DNA of 64,000 nucleotides from an uncultured Myxococcales bacterium (GCA_903895725.1 CAITUV010000073.1:116790-180789), one strand, 5' to 3'. Positions 17,450-26,629 are shown, numbered from the stretch's first letter. Numbers and translations are program-made. Notes: generated by a model from the letters alone, not told the origin.

Positions 17450-18768
17450 AGGGGTTTGCCCTCCCCATGGCCCTGTTCGGGGGGCTGGTGCTTGCCGCCG
17501 CATTGGCCGGCCCGCTGTCGGAGAGCGTGGCCGGGTTCCGCTACGACCGGCCCGATCCGTCGTCCCCCCTCCTGGAACCGGGCGGGCTCTCGGTATCCGC
17601 ACACCCCCGCTCTTATCGTCCCGACGATGCCCTCATGCAGGCGCTCGACGCTGACGGGGACGGCCTGATCGCGTGCACCCGCTCTCCACAGGGACGATGC
17701 TTCTGTCCGGAGCTCGAGGAGCTGGCCTCGGTGGCATCCCGGCTGCGGCGTGGTTTCGAGGCTGAGGCAAACCGTGGCGTTGGGTTGGACCGGGGAACTG
17801 ATATGGACCGGGGAGGAGGGGTGGCCCTGGAAGCGTGGGAGCGACTCCTGGGCACGGTACCGGAGCGGATGGCCGCACGGCTGAGCGGCAAGCGGCTGGA
17901 CCTCGACGGGGACTCGACGATCTCACGCAACGAGTGGGCCACGGGGACGGCCTTCCTGGGCCTCGACGGGCAGGATGCCGCCCTGTTCGACGCCGACTTG
18001 GACGGCCAAGTGACTGCTGTGGAGCTTCAAGGCGTCCCCGTGATGCGGACGCACATCCTGGGTACCGATGCTCTCGGGAGGGACCTGCTGGCCCGGCTGC
18101 TCTACGGGCTGCGCGTGTCGCTCCTGGTATCGCTGGCCGCCGCAACGGTGAGCCTGCTGCTGGGAACGCTGCTCGGCCTGCTGAGCGGCCTTGTTGGGGG
18201 GAAGACCGACCGGGCATTCCTGAGGCTCCTGGAGGTGCTTCAGAGCGTGCCGTTCCTGTTCCTGGTAATCCTGCTGTCCGTGTTTGCCAGAGACGTGCTG
18301 AAGCTGCGCTGGCAGGAGGCGGAGACCGCGGCCCTGGCGCAGGCGGTCCTGCTGTTTGCCGCACTCGGAGCGGTGCAGTGGTTCTCGCTGGCGAGGTACG
18401 CTCGGGGGCTTGCCGTGTCGCTCAAGGAGGCCCCGTTCGTGCAGAGCCTGGCCGGAATGGGCTTTTCCACCCCCCGGATTGTGCTGCGCCACATCCTGCC
18501 CAACACCGTGTTGCCGATTTCCGCATACGCGGTGCTGCTGGTCCCGGCCCTCGTACTGGAGGAGGCATTTCTCTCGTTCCTCGGATTCGGAATCCAGCCC
18601 CCCTATCCCTCGCTCGGAATTCTGCTCGGCGAAGGGGTGGCGCACATGGCCGGGTCTCCGGTGCTCCTGGTGGCCCCGGCTGCGACGGTGCTGGTGCTGG
18701 CGTTCAGCGTGAACCTGCTGGGAGAGGCGCTTGCCCGGCGGCTGGGCGGAGGGAGGAACGGGGCATGA
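17446..18768 (+). CDS. DppC-like ABC permease with an inserted EF-hand segment
   Basis: This 440-residue permease is about 140 residues longer than usual DppC/OppC proteins. Membrane helix 1 (residues 5-22) is followed by an extra periplasmic segment of about 175 residues. The normal DppC motif HILGTDALGRDLLARLLYG begins at residue 203. The extra segment carries three EF-hand-type loops: 68-79 (DADGDGLIACTR, last ligand not acidic), 152-163 (DLDGDSTISRNE, canonical) and 182-193 (DADLDGQVTAVE, canonical). The rest has five or six helices and the coupling motif SLAGMGFSTPRIVLRHILPN. Topology puts the loops outside the cytoplasm, where calcium is plentiful. ATGA overlaps couple it to both neighbours. 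I know of no EF-hand domain described in this permease family. Confidence 0.88.
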   Translation: MKGFALPMALFGGLVLAAALAGPLSESVAGFRYDRPDPSSPLLEPGGLSVSAHPRSYRPDDALMQALDADGDGLIACTRSPQGRCFCPELEELASVASRLRRGFEAEANRGVGLDRGTDMDRGGGVALEAWERLLGTVPERMAARLSGKRLDLDGDSTISRNEWATGTAFLGLDGQDAALFDADLDGQVTAVELQGVPVMRTHILGTDALGRDLLARLLYGLRVSLLVSLAAATVSLLLGTLLGLLSGLVGGKTDRAFLRLLEVLQSVPFLFLVILLSVFARDVLKLRWQEAETAALAQAVLLFAALGAVQWFSLARYARGLAVSLKEAPFVQSLAGMGFSTPRIVLRHILPNTVLPISAYAVLLVPALVLEEAFLSFLGFGIQPPYPSLGILLGEGVAHMAGSPVLLVAPAATVLVLAFSVNLLGEALARRLGGGRNGA

Positions 18769-19370
18769 TCCGGGCCAAAGAGCTATCCATCTCGACTCGG
18801 GATGGCCGCATCATCGTTCCCCCCATCTCCTTCGAATGCCCCCGCGATCGCATCTTCCTGTCTGGAGCCAGTGGCGCCGGCAAGACGACGCTCATCGAGC
18901 ACATGGCAGGTCTGTCCCCTCACAAGGCCTCCGGTCTGCTGGAGCTTCCCGGGCCCGCGCTGCTGGCGATCCAGGACGCCTCGACGACCTTCTCCCCCTA
19001 TCGGCGGCTGCTCGGGCAGCTCCTCGATGGACGACGGTTCTGCACGCGGGACGAATGGGACCGGGGACTGGCGGGAAACCTGGCCGCCCTGGGCCTCGAC
19101 GAATCGGTGCTTTCCCTCTATCCGCACCAGCTGTCCGCCGGCATGATGAAGCGGCTCCTGCTGGCTGCCGTGCTGGCGGCGCGGGCACCAGTGACCCTGC
19201 TCGACGAGCCGACCGCCGGCCTCGATCCCTCGGTCCGTTGGAGCGCTCTGGAGCTTGTCCGTCGCAGCGCATCCGCCTACGTCATCGCGACGCACGACCC
19301 GGAGCTGCTGGCTGCGGCCCGACATGAGCATCGGCTGCACCTTGGGCCGCTCGGGAAGGAGGGCCCATGA
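18765..19370 (+). CDS. short ABC transporter ATP-binding protein (DppD-position)
   Basis: This 201-residue ATPase is shorter than usual DppD proteins (about 320). It has Walker A GASGAGKTT (near residue 39), a signature loop LSAGMMKR in place of LSGGQ-QR, Walker B VTLLDEPTAGLD and the switch His in ATHD. The Q-loop (AIQDAS) is present. The C-terminal regulatory and substrate-specificity domain of peptide importers is absent. ATG 18765 overlaps the permease stop. The altered signature (A for G, M for Q) may still work, since the Ser-Gly backbone contacts matter most. It presumably pairs with the next ATPase to drive the two permeases. Confidence 0.88.
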   Translation: MIRAKELSISTRDGRIIVPPISFECPRDRIFLSGASGAGKTTLIEHMAGLSPHKASGLLELPGPALLAIQDASTTFSPYRRLLGQLLDGRRFCTRDEWDRGLAGNLAALGLDESVLSLYPHQLSAGMMKRLLLAAVLAARAPVTLLDEPTAGLDPSVRWSALELVRRSASAYVIATHDPELLAAARHEHRLHLGPLGKEGP

Positions 19371-20278
19371 GCGAGCATCCGAGCCACGCCGTGCTCCTGG
19401 ACCGCGTCTGGGTCCGTCATCCCGGTGCGGCCGGCCATGCGCTGCGGGATGTTTCGTTCCGCCTCCCGGAACGGGGCCTGCTCGCCGTTGTGGGCGAGAG
19501 CGGTGCCGGCAAGAGCACGCTGGTCTCGCTTCTCTCCGGCTTTCGCTCCCCGGACAGCGGAAGGGTCGAGATTTGCGGCAGGAGCCTGGCCGTCGGAGGC
19601 CCGGACCTGCGGGGGGTGCGCCGGAAGCTCGGGCTCATTCACCAGCTTCCCCGCCCGTCGCTCGATCCGACCCAGACCGCACTGTCCGCCGTCGCCGAGC
19701 CGTTGGTCCATCTTGCCGGAGTGCCTCGAAAGGAGGCTTTTTCTCGAGCCTCGACCCTGCTCGAACGCCTCGGGATTGGCCCGGACCTGCACCCACGCAA
19801 GCCGTCGGCCCTTTCCGGGGGGCAATGCCAGCGGGCGGCCGTTGCCCGGGCGCTCGTCCACGAGCCCGCCGTGCTGCTGGCCGACGAGGCTACGGCATCT
19901 CTCGATGACTCGACCGGAAGGAGCCTGCTGTCCGAGTCTACCGGCCTTGCCCGGGAGCGGGGGCAGGCCGTTCTCTGGGTCACGCACCGGCTGGACGAGG
20001 CCGAGCGGCTGGGCGGAGGGCTGCTCGTCCTGCTGGCCGGGCTGGCTGTCGAGCGCATGGAGAGCTTCCGGTCGTGGGACGAGGTGCGTCACCCCTACAG
20101 CGTCCATCTGGCCGCCGCCCGTAGGGCTCCGGTTCCCCCATTCGTCACGTCCCGCACCGGCTGTCCCTTCCAGCACGGCTGCTCCCTCGTCCTGGACGCA
20201 TGCCGGTCAGCGATCCCGGCCGAGGCCGAGCTTTCCCCGGGACGCTGGGTGAGATGCGTGGCGGCTCGCCCGGATTGA
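19367..20278 (+). CDS. ABC transporter ATP-binding protein (DppF/OppF-like)
   Basis: This 303-residue ATPase has Walker A GESGAGKST (residues 43-51), Q-loop IHQLP, signature ALSGGQCQRAAVARAL, Walker B VLLADEATASLD and switch VTHRLDEAE. The C-terminal extension (about 255-303) has the peptide-transporter specific Cys-bearing motif CPFQHGCSLVLDAC. In some peptide importers this region binds an Fe-S cluster; whether it does here is unknown. It is the last gene of the plus-strand run begun by valS. No solute-binding protein gene accompanies the transporter in this window. It ends 24 bases before the convergent membrane-protein gene. Confidence 0.9.
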   Translation: MSEHPSHAVLLDRVWVRHPGAAGHALRDVSFRLPERGLLAVVGESGAGKSTLVSLLSGFRSPDSGRVEICGRSLAVGGPDLRGVRRKLGLIHQLPRPSLDPTQTALSAVAEPLVHLAGVPRKEAFSRASTLLERLGIGPDLHPRKPSALSGGQCQRAAVARALVHEPAVLLADEATASLDDSTGRSLLSESTGLARERGQAVLWVTHRLDEAERLGGGLLVLLAGLAVERMESFRSWDEVRHPYSVHLAAARRAPVPPFVTSRTGCPFQHGCSLVLDACRSAIPAEAELSPGRWVRCVAARPD

Positions 20279-20302
20279 GACGATCTGCCGGGCCCGGTGG
20301 CC

Positions 20303-22771
20303 TCAGTAGGAGCTGGGAATCGGACCCCAGAGCGGCAGCTCGGGAGTGGCAAGGGCTGTCCAGACGTGGAGTCGGGAGGGCTCTACCGAGGTCATGTCGT
20401 TGAGTCGTACCACCGATCCGGTCGGAACCTCGAACCTCAGGTCGGTTGGGGCGGGTCGGTCGAGCCACTCGACGTCGGTCCGATCCGCCAGGTGGTCGAA
20501 GACGTAGCGCCCGTACCAGGTCACGACCCAGTACCACCCGGTCCTGACCGGGATCACGGCCAGATGACACGGCAGTCCATCGGCCCAGGAAACCGCCATG
20601 TTGGTGGCGACGAGGATGCGCTCCTCGATCCGTCGTGTGCGGGCATCTCGGCTGGCGGGAGTCAGGAGAGCATGGTTGCCGGCAGGAGCGCTGGCGAGGT
20701 CGATGGAGATGACCTGGCCGTCCCCTTCCCAACGAAGGTCGGGCTCAGCAGGTGTGCCGCCGAGAGCATCGCGGATGGAGCTTATGGGGTGGTGCATGAG
20801 GTCTGCGAGTAGCACGACCGGGCCACGGCGCAGGTCCGGTCCTCCCAGGCCGTCGATGGTGTGCTCGGGAGGGGCCGGCGTGCCCGAAAGCGTATGCAGG
20901 ATGTCCTTGGGGTGCTCAACGAAGCGGTCAAACCCCGGGGCCGCCAGGTCGGACAGAAGGCTCTTCCAGCGCTCGGCCAGCAGCGAGGGGGTCCACAGAT
21001 CCCGGCACCGCCCGAAATCCGGCAGCAGGGAGCGTTGGGCCAGGCGTTCCCGGTCCTGCCGTGCATACTCCCCTTCGACCGACAGCAGCATGGGAGGGAC
21101 CACCGGGTAGTCCTGGAAGATGTAGTTCACGCGGGCATCGAAATTGCGTCGGTCCAGGGGGGCTTCCCACCTCGAGGCGAGCGGCTGCAGCACCGCCAGC
21201 AGCACGGTGGTGCCGACGAAGATCCCGGTGGCCGAGACCCGGCACACCCGGGGGATTCCGTCCGGGTTTGCCGGAACGAGGGCCCGGATCGGTCCGGCCA
21301 GACGTCCTTGAATCAGCGGAGCGTAGGTCTCGACCAGGGCCGCCAGCCCGAACACGATGGCGGCACCGACCGGCTGAGCGAAGCTCAGGTAGACCCCCAT
21401 CTTGTTCGGCTCGACCCAGTTGGCCATGGTGCACAGCAGGGCCAGTTGCGGAAGGAACCAGAGCAGGCCCGCAACGGTGGCCGTCCTGTGTCGTCGCATT
21501 CCCCACCACACCCCCACGGGGATGAGGGCGATCCCGAGAATGCCGAACGCCTGCAGGATCGTGAGCGGAAATTCCAGAAGGGTCGGGAACCCGTTGTAGG
21601 GGCTGCGGAGCGGCTCGGGGACGAACGGCCAGGACAGGAGGCCCCGCACCGTCACCTCCAGCCCGAACAGAGAGTGCTGCGTCGGAGGCATGGAGATGAA
21701 GGACTCGTACAGTGGTCCGCCGTTGGCAAACCGGATGGCATGGGCAATCCCGCACGGTGCGGCAAACAGCACCGTACCGAGTGCGGACAAGGCCAGATTC
21801 GCCCACCGCCCGCTGCCGAGCAGGGCCGTCACCCAGGAAGCGGAGTAGTGAGGTCGGTCGCTCTCCCTCCAGACCACCCACAGCAGCGCCGGCAGCGACA
21901 GGAGCCCCACGTGGCGGATGCCCAGGAGAAGCCCGAAGAACATGCCGCAGAACAGCCACTGGGTCCTGCGCTGAAACAGGAAGTAGGCCAGCACCGTGCC
22001 GAGCCCGAGGCTCATGGTGTTCTCGTCCTCGAGCGGAATGGACAGGACCGCTGGGTTGAGCGACAGGACCGCGGCCAGCAGATAGCCCGGCGCAGTGCGG
22101 CCGAGCAGGCTGCGGCCCAGGTGGAAGCCAAACCATGCGGTGAGCAGCCCGAAGAACAGATGCACCAGGTGGAAGCCGGCAAACCCGAAGAGCGCCATGA
22201 ACGGTGCCACGAAGACCGTCGGCCCGAGCCGCTGACCGCCATTCCAGACCAGGAAGGCGTTGCGCCCCTCGAAGCAGCTCAGGCAGCCGTTGAAGCCCAC
22301 CGGCGGGTCTGCCGTGAGGTAGTCGAAATAGGGGAGGACGCCCGCCCTCGAGACACACCGTTCCTGGTCGAACAGGACGCTGTCGTAGCTGAGGAGCCAG
22401 ACCACCGAGACGAAGATCAGGAAGAGCACGAGGCCGGGAGAAAAGGCCTTCCGGACACGGGTCCCCAGCACCTCCGGCAGAAAAGCAAAGCTCCCTTCGA
22501 GCCGTCGCAGGGCCAGGATGCAGGCGGCCACGGTCACGGCAGCGACTCCGGCAAGCAGCCCTGCCGAGACGTGTGCTTCCGCCAGCAGCCCGACCAGCCC
22601 GGTGAGCAGCAGACCCCAAAAGCAGGTCCAGCAGGTGCCCACGGCGAACGCAACCGCCACCGGCGCATCCTCGAACTTGTCCCGGGCCAGCAGGCGGACG
22701 AGGAGGAGCCCCGGCAGCAGGAACAGCGCCAGGACGATGACCAGGAATTCCGCGACGGTGATCAGCACCAT
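20303..22771 (-). CDS. large polytopic membrane protein with C-terminal soluble domain
   Basis: This 822-residue protein has around 12 hydrophobic segments between residues 1 and 560 and a soluble, probably periplasmic, C-terminal domain of about 260 residues. The overall plan resembles GT-C fold integral-membrane glycosyltransferases (ArnT/PMT type). That includes early loops with acidic residues (SYDSVLFDQERC, PYFDYLTADPP), but the classical family motifs are not clear. A CLSC pair lies in an early loop. The start ATG 22771 is preceded by AAGGAG and a strong promoter. The frame stays open to 23206, but that would run through the promoter. It is convergent with the ABC operon. Transfer of a lipid-linked sugar or a similar envelope role is a guess. 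Confidence 0.7.
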   Translation of the reverse strand: MVLITVAEFLVIVLALFLLPGLLLVRLLARDKFEDAPVAVAFAVGTCWTCFWGLLLTGLVGLLAEAHVSAGLLAGVAAVTVAACILALRRLEGSFAFLPEVLGTRVRKAFSPGLVLFLIFVSVVWLLSYDSVLFDQERCVSRAGVLPYFDYLTADPPVGFNGCLSCFEGRNAFLVWNGGQRLGPTVFVAPFMALFGFAGFHLVHLFFGLLTAWFGFHLGRSLLGRTAPGYLLAAVLSLNPAVLSIPLEDENTMSLGLGTVLAYFLFQRRTQWLFCGMFFGLLLGIRHVGLLSLPALLWVVWRESDRPHYSASWVTALLGSGRWANLALSALGTVLFAAPCGIAHAIRFANGGPLYESFISMPPTQHSLFGLEVTVRGLLSWPFVPEPLRSPYNGFPTLLEFPLTILQAFGILGIALIPVGVWWGMRRHRTATVAGLLWFLPQLALLCTMANWVEPNKMGVYLSFAQPVGAAIVFGLAALVETYAPLIQGRLAGPIRALVPANPDGIPRVCRVSATGIFVGTTVLLAVLQPLASRWEAPLDRRNFDARVNYIFQDYPVVPPMLLSVEGEYARQDRERLAQRSLLPDFGRCRDLWTPSLLAERWKSLLSDLAAPGFDRFVEHPKDILHTLSGTPAPPEHTIDGLGGPDLRRGPVVLLADLMHHPISSIRDALGGTPAEPDLRWEGDGQVISIDLASAPAGNHALLTPASRDARTRRIEERILVATNMAVSWADGLPCHLAVIPVRTGWYWVVTWYGRYVFDHLADRTDVEWLDRPAPTDLRFEVPTGSVVRLNDMTSVEPSRLHVWTALATPELPLWGPIPSSY

Positions 22772-22793
22772 GCTCCTTGCTCCCCCCGGGCGC

Positions 22794-22822
22794 ATTGTAG
22801 ACGCGATCGGCCCCCCTGTCGA
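22794..22822 (-). promoter_or_regulatory. sigma-70-like promoter of the polytopic membrane protein
   Basis: On the minus strand TCGACA (22822-22817, five of six) and TACAAT (22799-22794, five of six) are 17 bases apart. The predicted start near 22787 is 16 bases from the ATG at 22771. Confidence 0.6.
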
Positions 22823-22852
22823 CCCGACTCGCATCGACCATGAAAGTGAATC

Positions 22853-22879
22853 TTGTTCGCATCGCTTTCTCGGTATACC
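22853..22879 (+). promoter_or_regulatory. possible promoter of the small lipoprotein gene
   Basis: TTGTTC (22853-22858) and TATACC (22874-22879) are 15 bases apart, shorter than ideal. The position fits a start codon at 22904. Confidence 0.3.
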
Positions 22880-22903
22880 ATGGAGGCGGTAGAGAAGGAG
22901 AAC

Positions 22904-23185
22904 ATGGCCCCGCTGAGGTCGAGCCAAGTCGGAGCAAAGCCCCTGTCCGCCGTGGTTGCGGTTGTGGCGCCGTGCGTGCTGGCCGGGTGCGGCAACGGCT
23001 CCGGCAGCAACCAGCAGTCGTTCACCCTGGGCTGGCTCCTCCTGTCCCTCCTGGTGCTGTTCATGCTGGTGCTGTTCGTGGGGCTCATCCGCTACCTGAA
23101 GGCGGGCCGCAAGAAGGATGAGCCTGAGCAGCGCCCCCTCGACTACGAGTACAAGGCGGACAAAGACGAGGACGACGAGCTTTGA
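22904..23185 (+). CDS. small lipoprotein-like protein with one membrane helix
   Basis: This 93-residue protein has a possible lipoprotein signal ending VLAGCGNGS (Cys near 29). A strong hydrophobic helix follows (residues 41-64, WLLLSLLVLFMLVLFVGLI), then a charged tail rich in Asp, Glu and Lys. The combination of lipobox and second helix is unusual. It may instead be a simple bitopic membrane protein whose first hydrophobic stretch is a second helix. ATG 22904 was chosen because AAGGAG stands directly before it. An in-frame ATG at 22880 and one at 22853 lack ribosome sites, and the latter lies within the promoter-like element. No homologue is recognised. Confidence 0.65.
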   Translation: MAPLRSSQVGAKPLSAVVAVVAPCVLAGCGNGSGSNQQSFTLGWLLLSLLVLFMLVLFVGLIRYLKAGRKKDEPEQRPLDYEYKADKDEDDEL

Positions 23186-23261
23186 GGGGCTCCCCGCTTC
23201 ATCCACGGTAACCCTGCCTGGTGGAGATTCAAGGCCTTTGCCGCTGGAGCCGGGCGGCCCA

Positions 23262-24746
23262 TCACGGAGCTGGCTCGTCCTTGGAGGGTAGGTCGAACGC
23301 CACGTACAGGAGCCCCTCGGAACGGACCAGGATCCCGGTTCCCTGGTGATTCAGCTCAAAGCCATCCCCTTCCAGGAGCAATGAGCGCTCGATGTGCACT
23401 TCCGAGGTATCGGGGGGCAGGGGGGAACCGTCCACCTCGATCCTGGCCGAGCCCAGGTTCGCGTGAAAGATGATCTGGTAGGTGATCGGGCCGTTTCGTG
23501 TGGCCACTCCCCTCGACGAAATCTCGAGGCCGTTGGCGAAATCGACGTACGAGGTGATCCCGGTGGCCAGCCGGTAACAGTCGGCCATCTCGATAGTCAC
23601 GCCCCGATTGGTGTAGTAGGCCGATCCCCGGGCCGGAAGCACCAGCTCGAAGCGGGTATCGCCCTGCGCCTTCCACTTGTCCAGGAGGGTGCGCTCGGTG
23701 GCCAGGTACGCGGCCAGAGAGTCCCGGACCGCTTGCCTCTCTCCCTGGAACGGGGCCAGCACCCGGGGGACGTCGGGCAGCACCTCCGCCGTCTCGTCCG
23801 AGAGCAGGTCGAGCGCGTACCGGAACAACGAATCACCCTTCTGGCATGCCTCTTTCCAGTCCTCGTCGTCCAGGCCGTCCAGCAGGGTCCCGAGGGCCAG
23901 TCCAACCCGGTAGTATTTCCACTTCTGGAGGTCCCCCGGCCGAAACGTCTTGAAGTAGCGCACCAGCTCTTCGGCTGCGGCACTCGGCGTGGCCAGCCCC
24001 GCGGCAACGGCATACGCCTCCTCGACGTACCGGGCGGTTCCCTCGATCCGCTCCTCCCACTCCTCGATGCCCGCTGCACCCGGCCCGACCCCTTCTCGAC
24101 CGTACCGCACCGACCGGGTGGCCAGGTACTCGGCCAGCGGCTTGTCGGCACCGCCGGCCGTCTGGATTGCGACCAGCCGCGCGAGCATCATCTCCTCGGC
24201 CCTGGCGGAGAAAGCGTTCTCCTCGTCCTCGTAGGGGTAGCGGCAGAGCTCCGGGAAGGGGACGGACACCCACTGCTGCTGGTACTCGTGGAAGATCTCG
24301 TGCACGACCAGCCGGAACCAGCTCTTCTTATCGGCCTGGTCCAGGTGCCGGACCAGGAAGAACGTGTGCCCCTGCCACTCGACGTTGCGGGCAAACGGGA
24401 GCCCGTCGGAAAAGGGGAGGGTCCTGGAATCCACCATCCAGACCGTTTCGTCCACGCGGGGGTCCACCACGCGGGCAGCCCCGGTCGGGTCGAACCCTGG
24501 ATTCACCAGGAAGCTCCTCGCTCCCGGCCGGAAGACGATGAGCGGGAAATCGTGCGGCCGGTACCCGGGCCAGATGCGTCTGCCGTGGGCACGGCTCGTG
24601 GCCCAGGCAAGACCTACGGCCTCCAGCGCCTCGACCTCCTTGTCGGACAGCACGGTCCCCGTGGACACGACGGGGGTGGGGGAGGGACAGCCTGCCAGGA
24701 AGAGCACCGAGAGAGCCGCCAGGGGCAGGAATCGCAACACGTTCAT
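23262..24746 (-). CDS. lipoprotein with zinc-protease-like HExxH motif
   Basis: This 494-residue protein has a clear lipoprotein signal (LFLAGC, Cys20). The motif VVHEIFHEYQQQW places H149-E150-x-x-H153 in a helix, as in zincin metallopeptidases. A downstream acidic residue that could be the third ligand lies in a helix with ARAEEMMLARL (about 183). The helical middle part includes EEWEERIEGTARYVEEAY, which resembles the second zinc-ligand helix (E near W/G) of gluzincin-like hypothetical proteins. The C-terminus is beta-rich. It probably acts in the periplasm or on the surface as a peptidase, but no substrate is evident. It is divergent from nadE, with a 127-base gap, and converges with the small lipoprotein gene. 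Confidence 0.72.
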   Translation of the reverse strand: MNVLRFLPLAALSVLFLAGCPSPTPVVSTGTVLSDKEVEALEAVGLAWATSRAHGRRIWPGYRPHDFPLIVFRPGARSFLVNPGFDPTGAARVVDPRVDETVWMVDSRTLPFSDGLPFARNVEWQGHTFFLVRHLDQADKKSWFRLVVHEIFHEYQQQWVSVPFPELCRYPYEDEENAFSARAEEMMLARLVAIQTAGGADKPLAEYLATRSVRYGREGVGPGAAGIEEWEERIEGTARYVEEAYAVAAGLATPSAAAEELVRYFKTFRPGDLQKWKYYRVGLALGTLLDGLDDEDWKEACQKGDSLFRYALDLLSDETAEVLPDVPRVLAPFQGERQAVRDSLAAYLATERTLLDKWKAQGDTRFELVLPARGSAYYTNRGVTIEMADCYRLATGITSYVDFANGLEISSRGVATRNGPITYQIIFHANLGSARIEVDGSPLPPDTSEVHIERSLLLEGDGFELNHQGTGILVRSEGLLYVAFDLPSKDEPAP

Positions 24747-24873
24747 GCGCCCGATAGTATCCTCGAACGCCCCCCGGGGCCAGCGAAACCCAGATTCCGC
24801 GGTTGATAGCCGGCTCGGGGCGGATGTAGAATCCCCCCTCGGCGGAAGGAGAATTCCCCTCGGAGGTGGCAGG

Positions 24874-26625
24874 ATGGTCCCGAGTGTCGCTGTAGTGCAG
24901 TTCGATCCGATGCCCGGGGATGTTGCGGGCAATTCCCGGCGCATGGCGGAAGCCATAGCCCGGGCACGCTCACTCGGGGCGGAGCTGGTGGTGTTCCCCG
25001 AGGAGGCCGTCACCGGCTACTGCATCGGGGACTTGAACCGCAACGGGATGCTGGTGCGGGAGAGCCTGGCCGCTGCGGAGCAGGTGCTGGCCCCGGCATC
25101 GCAGGGGCTCGTAGTCGTGGTGGGGCTGGTGGCTCCGGAACCCGCGGCATGCCTCAACGACGGAGCGGCCGGGGCACGAAATGCGTTCCTGGTGCTCCAG
25201 GATGGCCAGGTCGTCGGCCGAGGGGCCAAGGCGCTGCTCGTGGATGATGGTGTGTTCTACGATTCCCGCTACTTCCTCCCTGCATGCGAGCCGGAGATCC
25301 GTCCCATCGAGGTTCGGCTGGCCAACGGTCCGTACCGCCTGGGAGTCCAGGTCTGCCACGACATGTGGGACGACTTCTCTGCGGTTCGCCCGTCCCGTCT
25401 GCTTGCCGACCGGGGCGCTCAGCTCCTGATCGTGATCAACAGCTCCCCGTTCTGGTGCCGTCGCCTCGGGCAGCGCCTGGAAGTCGCAAGGCGGCGTGTG
25501 GCCGAGACCGGCGTGCCTCTCCTGTATGCCAACACCTGCGGCGTGCAGGACAATGGGAAGAACGTGATCCTGTTCGACGGCGAGAGCTTCCTGCTCGATG
25601 GGGCGGGGCAGCTCGTGGGGCTGGCCGACAGTTTCCGGGACGGCATCTTCCTGTTGCCCGGGAAGGGGGACGTTTCTATTCCGCAGCGCAGTCGGGCCGA
25701 GGAGCTGTCCGCCGCTCTCCGGTTCGGCTTGGCCGGGTTCTTCCGTCGCACCGGCTTTTCCGGTGCGGTGCTCGGGCTGTCCGGAGGCGTCGATTCCGCA
25801 GTGTCCGCGTGCCTGCTCGTGTCCGAGCTCGGCCGTGACAACGTGCTCGCGTTGAACATGCCGACCCGGTTCTCGAGCCGGACGACGCAGGATTGCGCCA
25901 GGGAGCTGGCCCGCCGGCTGGGCATCGAGTACGTGGTGCACAGCATCGAGGAGACCGTGCAGCGCAAGAAGGCCCAGCAGGAGGCGATCTCCGCAGCGCC
26001 CATGAAGGGGCTCACGTTCGAGAACGTCCAGGCCCGGGAGCGGGGAAACGTGCTCATGACCTGGGCCCAGGAGCGGGGCAGGCTCGTGGTCGGCAACGGC
26101 AACAAGACCGAGTTCCAGCGCGGTTACGCTACTCTCTATGGAGATATCGTCGGAGCAGTCATGCCCCTCGGTGACGTGGCCAAGACTGACATCTATCGGC
26201 TCGCACGGCACATCAACGCCACCCAGGGGAACCCGATCCCGGACGACATCCTGACCATCCCGCCGTCGGCCGAGCTGAGCGAGGCGCAGGACGTCACCAA
26301 GGGGCTGGGCGACCCATTCGACTACGATGTCGAGGCCCCCATGGGGCAGGAGCTCATCGAGAACGAGCGGACGCCGGCCGAGCTCCGGGCGCTGTTCGAG
26401 AGACGGGAGCTGGACTCCGACCTGTGGAGCCCGGTTCGAAAGGACATCCCCATCTATGACAAGATGACGCCGGAGCGGTTCGAGCAGGTGGCCTGGGAGG
26501 TGTTCCGGGCCATCGAGGCCACGACCTACAAGCGCATCCAGGCACCGCCCATCATCAAGGTCTCCCGCAAGGCCTTCGGGTTCGACTTCCGAGAGTCCGT
26601 GTTTGCAAAGATGAAGCTGGGGTAG
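24874..26625 (+). CDS. nadE: glutamine-dependent NAD+ synthetase
   Basis: This 583-residue two-domain enzyme makes NAD+ from nicotinate adenine dinucleotide, ATP and glutamine, the last step of NAD synthesis. The N-terminal nitrilase-like glutaminase has its triad: Glu in VVFPEEAVTG (about 45), Lys in GRGAKALL (about 113) and Cys in VQVCHDMWDD (about 160). The residue after the Cys is His where ICED is more usual. The C-terminal synthetase domain has the PP-loop GLSGGVDSAVSACL (about 305), PMKGLTFENVQARERGN and VGNGNKTE. It has a GGAGG a few bases before ATG 24874. It ends four bases before the convergent repeat-protein gene. Confidence 0.96.
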   Translation: MVPSVAVVQFDPMPGDVAGNSRRMAEAIARARSLGAELVVFPEEAVTGYCIGDLNRNGMLVRESLAAAEQVLAPASQGLVVVVGLVAPEPAACLNDGAAGARNAFLVLQDGQVVGRGAKALLVDDGVFYDSRYFLPACEPEIRPIEVRLANGPYRLGVQVCHDMWDDFSAVRPSRLLADRGAQLLIVINSSPFWCRRLGQRLEVARRRVAETGVPLLYANTCGVQDNGKNVILFDGESFLLDGAGQLVGLADSFRDGIFLLPGKGDVSIPQRSRAEELSAALRFGLAGFFRRTGFSGAVLGLSGGVDSAVSACLLVSELGRDNVLALNMPTRFSSRTTQDCARELARRLGIEYVVHSIEETVQRKKAQQEAISAAPMKGLTFENVQARERGNVLMTWAQERGRLVVGNGNKTEFQRGYATLYGDIVGAVMPLGDVAKTDIYRLARHINATQGNPIPDDILTIPPSAELSEAQDVTKGLGDPFDYDVEAPMGQELIENERTPAELRALFERRELDSDLWSPVRKDIPIYDKMTPERFEQVAWEVFRAIEATTYKRIQAPPIIKVSRKAFGFDFRESVFAKMKLG

Positions 26626-26629
26626 GGGC

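Noticed and set aside
20288..20297. CCGGGCCCGG between converging genes as a terminator
   Set aside because: It has no loop and no T run.
22853..22903. Earlier starts for the small lipoprotein
   Set aside because: They lack ribosome sites and overlap a promoter-like element; AAGGAG supports 22904.
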